This document shows positions 1 through 4,803 of a stretch of 11,296 nucleotides of DNA, in pieces. Under the pieces are notes generated by a model that worked only from the letters and a program-made list of their open reading frames with translations, had not been told where the DNA came from and made no database searches. Source of the DNA: Thermoplasmatales archaeon ex4484_36 (lineage in GTDB: Archaea; Thermoplasmatota; Penumbrarchaeia; Penumbrarchaeales; EX4484-36); the NCBI GenBank assembly GCA_002254765.1, contig NJDV01000010.1, forward strand, positions 1-11,296, in the 5' to 3' direction. A program made the position numbers and the translations under genes. How positions within the stretch are numbered: position 1 is the first letter of the stretch; each line of letters starts with the position of its first letter.

Positions 1-743
1 TCCCCGTGGAAAACCTCGGAACCGAAGTTTGCCGTAACAATGTCCTTCAGGCCATCGCCGTTGAGATCGCCCACGGCCACATCGAAGGGCATGGCGTCTC
101 CCAGGGATATCACCATGGTGCTCTCAAAGGTCCCCTCCCCGCTGTTGTTCAGAATGCATGTAGCGTTCTGGGCGTTGTTGACCGATATCAGGTCCACATC
201 CCCGTCGCCGTCAAGATCCGCTGCCCGAAGGGCGATGGGGTAGCCCCTGACGTAATAGGCAGGTCTGTCACCGGCGAAGCTCCTGTTCCCCTGGTTCATA
301 ACCACTATGACCACGTTCCGCGCCTCATCCGCCGATGCGATGTCCTTCAGGCCATCGCCGTTGAGGTCCTCAAGAAGAACGGAGTAGGGCTCCAGCCCTA
401 TGGGCACGAAGTAGGGGGAGGAGAACTCACCAACCCCATTACCGTAAAGAACGGACACGGAAGAGCCAAAGTAGTTAGCTGTCCCCAAGTCCAGCGCGCC
501 GTCGCCGTCGGCGTCGGCGGCGTATATTCCCCTTGGAGAGGCGCCAACGGTGTAATAGCTCACCGGGTGAAAGACCCCGTAGTAGAGGTTTCTTAAAGTG
601 GAGAGGGTGGCGAAGCCGTCCCCCTCGTGAGGCTCGTTATGGTTCCCCACCACAACGTCCTCGTCCTTATCGCCGTCAATATCCATTACGGTGAGGGTTT
701 CTGGAGAGTTCCCGATATAGTATATCCCAGAGGGGATGAGGCC
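1..743 (-). CDS. VCBS/FG-GAP repeat protein, 3' portion (partial, cut by window edge)
   Basis: Downstream continuation of the repeat protein whose upstream part is at 783-1592. From about position 743 to the left edge the minus strand is open in the same frame as that upstream part. It encodes five more calcium-loop repeats: DIDGDKDED (codons near 683), DADGDGALD (near 519), DLNGDGLKD (near 369), DLDGDGDVD (near 219) and DLNGDGLKD (near 69). Each aspartate loop is followed by a hydrophobic strand and a stretch such as NSGEGTF, the usual VCBS/FG-GAP pattern of extracellular beta-propellers. The first ATG in this frame is at 684-686, inside a repeat, so it is unlikely to be a true start; I read this as the rest of one broken gene. 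The 3' end lies outside the window. Ligand and role are unknown. Confidence 0.75.
40..365. repeat. 26-bp exact direct repeats, 300 bp apart, within the VCBS gene
   Basis: Positions 40-65 and 340-365 are identical over 26 bases (core TGTCCTTCAGGCCATCGCCG) and encode the same loop, LNGDGLKDI, on the minus strand. The 300-bp separation equals two 150-bp (50-residue) repeat units. The intervening repeat, near 219, carries the variant LDGDGDVDL. This suggests expansion by dimers of the repeat unit, or gene conversion. Confidence 0.7.
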
Positions 744-764
744 TCCCCCGGGCCCCCGGGGGAG
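743..764. repeat. GC-only inverted repeat at the suspected indel
   Basis: CTCCCCC (743-749) is the exact reverse complement of GGGGGAG (758-764), separated by GGGCCCCC. The 7-bp, almost all-GC stem holds several C/G homopolymers and sits exactly where the repeat-protein frame must be restored. Such structures are classic causes of sequencing compression, so the interruption may be a read or assembly error. Confidence 0.6.
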
Positions 765-782
765 CCGAAGAAGAGCTCCAGG

Positions 783-1592
783 CTACTGTTTGAAGGGTTG
801 ACTGTGGATGCTCCTTCCCGCCCTTGTGGCAACCACCACATCCTCATCTCCGTCGCCATCCACATCCAGAGTCACCATATCCGTGGGGCCCCTTCCGACG
901 CTGTAGTCCCCCACCCTCTCGTAGCCCTCACCGGTGGAGCGGAAGAGGGAGACCGTGAAGAAGTACCTCCTGCTCTCCCCTCCCACCCAGATGGTATGGT
1001 CCCTGTCGGCCCTGTTAGCCACAAGGATGTCAGTGAGTCCGTCGGAGTCCATATCCGCAGCGCAGACCGCCTGGGGGTCCCCGTCGGTCTCAAGAGAGAG
1101 AGTCAGGTTGAGCTCCCCCCCTCTCAAGGTGAATATCCTCAAGGTGTCCCCAACCTCGTTTACTGTGAGCACTTCCGCCTTCCCATCGCCGTCAAGGTCG
1201 CAGGAGATGATGTCCGTGGGGTTCTTTCCTGCGGTGACGTTCTGGAGTTGGCGGGAGAAGTGGCCGCTGCCGTCGTTTAAGAAGAGCTCCATCCAGCCGC
1301 TCTCCCCGAGAAGGATAAGGTCTGCATCCCCGTCGCCGTCAAGGTCTCCTGAGGAGACCTTCACAGGGAAGCTCCCCGTAGGGTAGGAGGTGGGCTGAAA
1401 GAAGGGCCTCTCCCCCGAGCCCGTCCCCGGGAGAACCTCCAGGACGGAGGAATCGTAGCAGGCGACTGCCACATCCCCCACACCGTCACCGTTGAAATCA
1501 GCGGAGGTTATTGAGACCGGGCGGAGGGAGACTGGAATGAAAGTGGAGTTGGGCGGGAGGACACCTTCAATTCTCAGCCGAACCCTCTTCAC
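783..1592 (-). CDS. VCBS/FG-GAP repeat protein, 5' portion (frame interrupted at 783)
   Basis: 269 codons from a GTG at 1590-1592 to a TAG at 783-785. The protein is a tandem array of ~50-residue repeats with aspartate loops DFNGDGVGD, DLDGDGDAD, DLDGDGKAE, DMDSDGLTD and DVDGDGDED, the calcium-binding hairpins of FG-GAP/VCBS beta-propellers, usually secreted or cell-surface proteins involved in adhesion or binding. The last ~15 codons (ending SIHSQPFKQ) do not look like a repeat. The alternative frame there reads TVNPSNSSLELFFGSPG, which does, and the original frame resumes near 743. I infer one gene with two compensating indels, not a real C-terminus. No signal peptide is visible after the GTG, which is odd for this class, and a minus-strand ATG at 1649-1651 in another frame sits 25 bases from a TATA-like box. 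The true N-terminus is therefore uncertain. Confidence 0.75.
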   Translation of the reverse strand: MKRVRLRIEGVLPPNSTFIPVSLRPVSITSADFNGDGVGDVAVACYDSSVLEVLPGTGSGERPFFQPTSYPTGSFPVKVSSGDLDGDGDADLILLGESGWMELFLNDGSGHFSRQLQNVTAGKNPTDIISCDLDGDGKAEVLTVNEVGDTLRIFTLRGGELNLTLSLETDGDPQAVCAADMDSDGLTDILVANRADRDHTIWVGGESRRYFFTVSLFRSTGEGYERVGDYSVGRGPTDMVTLDVDGDGDEDVVVATRAGRSIHSQPFKQ

Positions 1593-1669
1593 ATCCCCCT
1601 TAGGCTCCTGTCACCCCCCCGGGGAGGGTACGTCTCTTCTCTCCGCTGCATGCCTACCACACCTTATCC

Positions 1670-1683
1670 GTTATATTTAAACA
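1670..1683 (-). promoter_or_regulatory. Candidate TATA box for the VCBS/FG-GAP gene
   Basis: On the minus strand the sequence reads TTTAAATATAACGG, a good archaeal TATA element in the gap between the nuclease stop (1705) and the repeat-protein gene. Its centre is about 25 bases from an ATG at 1649-1651, the spacing expected for a leaderless transcript, but about 80 bases from the GTG at 1590-1592. The box is clear; which start it serves is not. Confidence 0.5.
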
Positions 1684-1704
1684 TCTTCGTACACAGTTGA
1701 AGTG

Positions 1705-2496
1705 TCAGACCTTAAAAGGGCCGACGATCTCCCTGGGCTTTGCCACCTCTATGGTGATCCCACCGCCTAAGGGAGGAGGTTTCGCGGTCCCGCCACCGTC
1801 CCCCACCAGATGTTCCACCACTTCAGAGAGGGCGAGGGAGGGGGTGTTGTTCTTCTCGCTTAAGTGTGCCAGCACCACGGTCCGGGTCCCGGGGTCCACC
1901 ACCCTTTTGAGGAGCCTTCCGCACTGGTCATTGGAGAGGTGTCCCAAAGGGTCTGCAATCCTCCTCTTCAGTGGAAAGGGATAAGGGCCCTCACGCAGCA
2001 TCCTTCTGTTGTGATTCGCCTCCACCACCAGGGAATGGCTTCCCCGGAGGGCCTCAATCAGGGCCCTGTTCACAGAGCCCGTGTCCAGGGCCACCGCAGC
2101 CACTCTCCCTCCCGATTCTATGCGATACCCCACGGGCTGCAGGGCGTCGTGGGGGACAGGGAAGGGCCTCACCGTGAACTCACCGACGGTGAACACCCTT
2201 CCGGGGGTGACCGGGTTGGCACCCCTTTCAAGACGCAGGCTCCACAGAGTGGGGCGGGTGGAGTACACGGGGACCCCGGGGTGATTCTTAACGAAGCGGA
2301 GGACCCCGGCGGTGTGGTCGCCGTGCTCATGGGTCAGGAGAAGCCCGCTCAGCTCTTCTGCTTCCACCCCGAGGCGGGAGAGGGCTCCCCTGATGTAGCT
2401 ATAGGAGAGGCCCGCATCTACAAGAATCCTGTCACTCCTAGAGCTAATTAGAATGGAATTGCCCTTTGAACTGCTGCCCAGAACGGTGATTTCCAT
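1705..2496 (-). CDS. MBL-fold metallo-hydrolase, YycJ/WalJ-like nuclease
   Basis: 263 residues from the ATG at 2494-2496. Metal ligands expected for the metallo-beta-lactamase fold are all present: THEHGDH (residues 55-61), H116 in VPHDA, D138 in ALDTG, and H211 in AHLSEKNN. The family-specific blocks LGSSSKGNS (6-14), VEANHN (158-163), KRRIADPLGHLSN (177-189) and HLSEKNNTP match the YycJ/WalJ branch of COG1235, whose characterised bacterial member is a 5'-3' DNA exonuclease linked to mismatch repair. DNA processing is inferred from the family. A longer frame begins at an ATG at 2533-2535 and would overlap the upstream gene's stop. The shorter start is preferred because MEITVLGSSSKGN is the usual family N-terminus. 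It lies 23 bases after the XPD-like reading frame, so the two are probably co-transcribed. No Shine-Dalgarno sequence is visible. Confidence 0.87.
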   Translation of the reverse strand: MEITVLGSSSKGNSILISSRSDRILVDAGLSYSYIRGALSRLGVEAEELSGLLLTHEHGDHTAGVLRFVKNHPGVPVYSTRPTLWSLRLERGANPVTPGRVFTVGEFTVRPFPVPHDALQPVGYRIESGGRVAAVALDTGSVNRALIEALRGSHSLVVEANHNRRMLREGPYPFPLKRRIADPLGHLSNDQCGRLLKRVVDPGTRTVVLAHLSEKNNTPSLALSEVVEHLVGDGGGTAKPPPLGGGITIEVAKPREIVGPFKV

Positions 2497-2518
2497 GGGA
2501 TCGGAGGTGTATGGTTTT

Positions 2519-3070
2519 CTACAACAAAAAATCATCTATCATGGGATAGGGGTCGGAGGAGGAGATACTTCTCAGAAAGGACGGGAGGGCGGACCTCACC
2601 CAGGGAGTGGAATATCTTCTGTCGGCCAGAAGGAGGAAGGCACGCTCTGAACTAAGCAGGTTATGGGATATCACGGAGTTTATCATATAGAAGGCGTGCA
2701 GGAACCCTCCCATGAAGCTCCCCCTCTCCCACCCGTATCTCTCCCGTAAATACTTGACCCTGTACTCGAGAACGGGGCCGGGCCTCATAGGGATGTCAAA
2801 GACGAGGGCCCCCCGCAGGGGTACCTCCTCCGCCACCATCTGGTTCCACGTGCTGGAGAATCCCACCATGAGAAGAACCCCCTCCCCTTTATCCCGTGCC
2901 TCCTGGAGCCTCTCCCACCACGCTTCAGATTTCTCCCTGGGCTCTGAAAGTATGGTCACATCCCCGGGGGGCTGAAAGCCCTCCAGAATCTCCTCCTTCC
3001 TGTGGAAGGAGGGGAATATGACGGCGTATATCCCCTCCCTTCTTCCGTATCTCTCAAGGAACTCTTTCAA
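2519..3070 (-). CDS. XPD/Rad3-like protein, C-terminal motor half (separate frame)
   Basis: 183 codons from a TTG at 3068-3070. Resembles the second helicase domain (HD2) of XPD/Rad3: VIFPSF (18-22, motif IV position), RGALVFDIPMRPGP (86-99, where XPDs have a strand and P-x-P-x-P), EYRVKYLRERYG, and LLLADRRYS (146-154, matching the terminal LLDRRF block). Catalytic signatures are lost: the motif V region reads GFSSTWNQM (70-78), where active members have a FSEGxDF-like block, and the motif VI region reads MINSVISHNLL (129-139), where active members have QxxGRxxR. Coding clearly continues upstream of the TTG in this frame (RRDEGKWAAALETAREV) until a TAA near the break, so the TTG is probably not a biological start. 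I regard this as the second part of the gene at 3054-4199. Confidence 0.7.
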   Translation of the reverse strand: MKEFLERYGRREGIYAVIFPSFHRKEEILEGFQPPGDVTILSEPREKSEAWWERLQEARDKGEGVLLMVGFSSTWNQMVAEEVPLRGALVFDIPMRPGPVLEYRVKYLRERYGWERGSFMGGFLHAFYMINSVISHNLLSSERAFLLLADRRYSTPWVRSALPSFLRSISSSDPYPMIDDFLL

Positions 3071-4199
3071 GACCTCTCTGGCAGTCTCCAGGGCAGCGGC
3101 CCACTTCCCCTCGTCCCTCCTGTGGAGAAAGCTCCCTTACAACAGAGGCCGGGTTCAGGAGGGTAACTCTCATCCCATCCCTTCCCTCCTCCCTCACGTA
3201 AAAGCGGACGGCTGCGTCGTATCCCTCTATCCAGAACTTGACGAAGAGGTAGAGGTTGGCATACCACCATCTGACGGAGGGGTCAGGGAACGTAAGGTCA
3301 AGAAGCCTCCTCATGGAGGAGACAACCCCTTCGGGGTTTACGTTCAGCTCCCCAGAGAGCCTCTCTATCAGTCGGTGCCTCTCGACGATCTTAAGCTCCC
3401 CATAAGGACCCCACCTTCCCCCCCTCCCCAACGGGAGAGCTCCCTCCTCGCTGGAAGCCTCCTCCAGAACGCTTCTCAGAGACTCCACGATGCCCTTGAG
3501 GATTCTCATCCCCCCCTCTTCAACACCCTCAACACCTCCCAGGGCCTCCAGATACTCCTCACTTAAGTCCTCTCTGTGTATTGTGAAGGTGAACTCCTCG
3601 TCTATCCCCCTCAGGAGCTCGTAGGGTTCTATCATAAGAATGACCATCTTCTCCGGGCCCGTTGAGATCTCCTCAATGAGCCTGCGCCAGCCCTGATGAA
3701 AGATGAAGGGGTAATCGGAGACGATGATGAAGCCCTCCGCCGCCAGGTCAATCACCATCCGCGATGGGCACATTCCCCTCTCCGAAAGAAGCTGGCGGGA
3801 GGAGGAAAACTCCCTTTTTCCGCTCAGGATGTCCCGGAAGATCTCAAGATCGAAGTCCTTCTGATAGGCACACTGCCCTGCGCTCAGGCAGTGATGAACC
3901 ACGTCGGCTATCTTAATCTCCCTGTTTATAAGGGGGCAGGGCAGATGGGTAGAGGGAAGATGGACCACACTCCTTCCATCTTCGGCGGCCTTCTCCCTTG
4001 CGATGTCCCTTATCTCCCTCTGGAACATCCGGGGGGAGAGTATAACCAGCTTCCTGCCCTGAAGAAGCGCCTCCTCCACGGTATACTCCAGGAGGCGGAG
4101 CATGTCCGCCTTCCCCCCCGGGAGGTAGTTCAGAAGGCGTCCTTTTGAGAGGAAGATACTCTCAACATCCCTCCGCATTTCCCTGTACACTGCACTCAC
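3054..4199 (-). CDS. XPD/Rad3-like Fe-S helicase homologue with degenerate ATPase motifs, N-terminal half
   Basis: 381 codons from a GTG at 4197-4199; an ATG eight codons in (MRRDVESIF) is a possible alternative. Four cysteines, C88 (LPCPL), C104 (HHC), C110 (GQCAYQ) and C144 (RGMCPS), follow the XPD Fe-S spacing closely (recalled for Sulfolobus XPD: 88, 102, 105, 137). After C144, AAEGFIIVSDYPFIF matches the family's ADVVxxxYxYLL strand. At the Walker A position it has YLPGGKADM (25-33), lacking the full GxGK[ST], and at the DEAH position MIEPYELL (189-196). ATP hydrolysis is therefore doubtful. WYANLYLFVKFW and LLNPASVV (347-354) match the segment before motif III. From about residue 358 the frame gives an unconvincing tail (GRGEVGRCPGDCQ) while the other frame carries the real continuation. 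The gene heads an operon with the MBL-fold gene. Confidence 0.72.
   Translation of the reverse strand: MSAVYREMRRDVESIFLSKGRLLNYLPGGKADMLRLLEYTVEEALLQGRKLVILSPRMFQREIRDIAREKAAEDGRSVVHLPSTHLPCPLINREIKIADVVHHCLSAGQCAYQKDFDLEIFRDILSGKREFSSSRQLLSERGMCPSRMVIDLAAEGFIIVSDYPFIFHQGWRRLIEEISTGPEKMVILMIEPYELLRGIDEEFTFTIHREDLSEEYLEALGGVEGVEEGGMRILKGIVESLRSVLEEASSEEGALPLGRGGRWGPYGELKIVERHRLIERLSGELNVNPEGVVSSMRRLLDLTFPDPSVRWWYANLYLFVKFWIEGYDAAVRFYVREEGRDGMRVTLLNPASVVRELSPQEGRGEVGRCPGDCQRGLERVP
3110..3142 (-). other. Frame break and apparent missing block in the XPD-like gene
   Basis: On the minus strand, coding quality moves from one frame (ending LLNPASVVREL) to the next (starting FLHRRDEGKW) within this stretch; the downstream frame has a TAA just before the changeover. 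In XPD/Rad3 proteins the LxPS-type segment is normally followed by motif III (an SGTL-like block) and several dozen residues before the W-containing helix that leads to motif IV. That block is absent here. This fits a small deletion that also shifts the frame, rather than a one-base slip, but I judged it from memory of the family layout, not from an alignment. Confidence 0.5.
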
Positions 4200-4214
4200 C
4201 GAGCAGGGGAAGAA

Positions 4215-4236
4215 AAGTTATTGTAATGATAAATCT
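4215..4236. promoter_or_regulatory. Shared A/T-rich divergent promoter element
   Basis: The 48-base gap between the divergent XPD-like (GTG at 4199) and HAD (ATG at 4248) genes holds one A/T-rich block. On the minus strand it includes TTTATCATTA about 25-33 bases before the GTG. On the plus strand it includes AGTTATTGTAATG about 20-32 bases before the ATG. Both spacings suit leaderless transcripts, so overlapping TATA boxes probably drive the two genes in opposite directions. Confidence 0.45.
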
Positions 4237-4247
4237 TTTTGCGGGCG

Positions 4248-4748
4248 ATGAAGCGGCTCTTCATATTGGACTTTGACAACACAGTGGTGCTCAACCCCAA
4301 CTACTCATCCTTCATACACCTTCCGCTCATAGGACAGCTCCTTCCCAGGAAGTATCTGATCGCGTCAGGGGCGGAGAGGGTGATAGGGGAGCTTAAAAGA
4401 AGGGGGGACTTTGTGGTAATCCTCACCAAGACCACGGTGCTCCCTGTCAAGAGGAAGATGGTCAAGGTCAGAGAGTCCGGCTTTGAGGAGATGGTGGACG
4501 ACGTTGTGGTGGTGAGGCGAAAGACGCCGAAGGTTGTGAGAGCCATAATAGAAAGGTTCCCGGCAGAGAAGGCCTACATGGTGGGCAACTCCTACAGAAA
4601 CGATGTGGAGGTGGCCTTAAAGAGCGGCATTACCGCTGTTTACATACCGAGGGGGCGCGGGGAGTCCAGAAAACTCCTTGAAAAGGGGGGGATAAGGGAG
4701 AAGGTGGTGGTCTTAGACAGGTTCGAAGAGATCCTAGCCCTTCCCTGA
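4248..4748 (+). CDS. HAD-superfamily hydrolase (small phosphatase-like)
   Basis: 166 residues from the ATG at 4248; a TTG three codons upstream (4239) is possible but less likely. HAD motifs are complete: motif I LDFDNT (7-12), with D8 the nucleophile and D10 the acid/base; motif II LTKT with T60; motif III a lysine in RRKTPK (K92); motif IV GNSYRNDVE (113-121), with N118/D119 for magnesium. The segment GITAVYIPRG after motif IV is typical of COG1011-type members. Only about 50 residues separate motifs I and II, so any cap domain is minimal and the active site may be open, as in members acting on larger or protein-linked phosphates. The substrate cannot be told from the sequence. It ends 55 bases before the topoisomerase gene, which has its own TATA-like box, so it may be transcribed alone or read through. 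Confidence 0.85.
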   Translation: MKRLFILDFDNTVVLNPNYSSFIHLPLIGQLLPRKYLIASGAERVIGELKRRGDFVVILTKTTVLPVKRKMVKVRESGFEEMVDDVVVVRRKTPKVVRAIIERFPAEKAYMVGNSYRNDVEVALKSGITAVYIPRGRGESRKLLEKGGIREKVVVLDRFEEILALP

Positions 4749-4763
4749 CGCCTCCCGAAAAAC

Positions 4764-4779
4764 TTCAAATAGTATAATC
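4764..4779 (+). promoter_or_regulatory. Candidate TATA box for topoisomerase I
   Basis: The stretch TCAAATAGTATAATCC lies about 25-40 bases before the GTG at 4804. It is the only A/T-rich block in the 55-base gap after the HAD gene. Position and composition suit an archaeal TATA/BRE element giving a very short or no 5' leader ahead of the topoisomerase-dihydropteroate synthase pair. Confidence 0.5.
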
Positions 4780-4803
4780 CCAAATCGGCAAGGGCCCGAA
4801 GGT

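Noticed and set aside
6..1280. Long plus-strand open frames (196 and 217 codons) opposite the VCBS gene
   Set aside because: They are shadows created by the GC-rich repeated aspartate codons of the minus strand. Their translations resemble no family, while the minus strand shows ten calcium-loop repeats.
50..1500. CRISPR array or regulatory repeat array
   Set aside because: The ~150-bp spacing, coding periodicity and variable copies are explained by protein repeats; there are no uniform short repeats with unique spacers.
1864..2451. 195-codon plus-strand frame opposite the MBL-fold gene
   Set aside because: The minus strand has all metallo-beta-lactamase motifs; the plus-strand translation has no recognisable domain or plausible start context.
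2497..2535. Upstream ATG (2533-2535) as the MBL-fold gene start
   Set aside because: It adds MIFCCRKPYTSDP, which precedes the normal family N-terminus, and overlaps the upstream stop; the ATG at 2494-2496 fits better.
2519..4199. Two independent genes encoding separate subunits
   Set aside because: The downstream frame has convincing coding sequence upstream of its only start codon (TTG), and the last ~20 codons of the upstream frame look non-coding, so one disrupted gene is more likely, though not proven.
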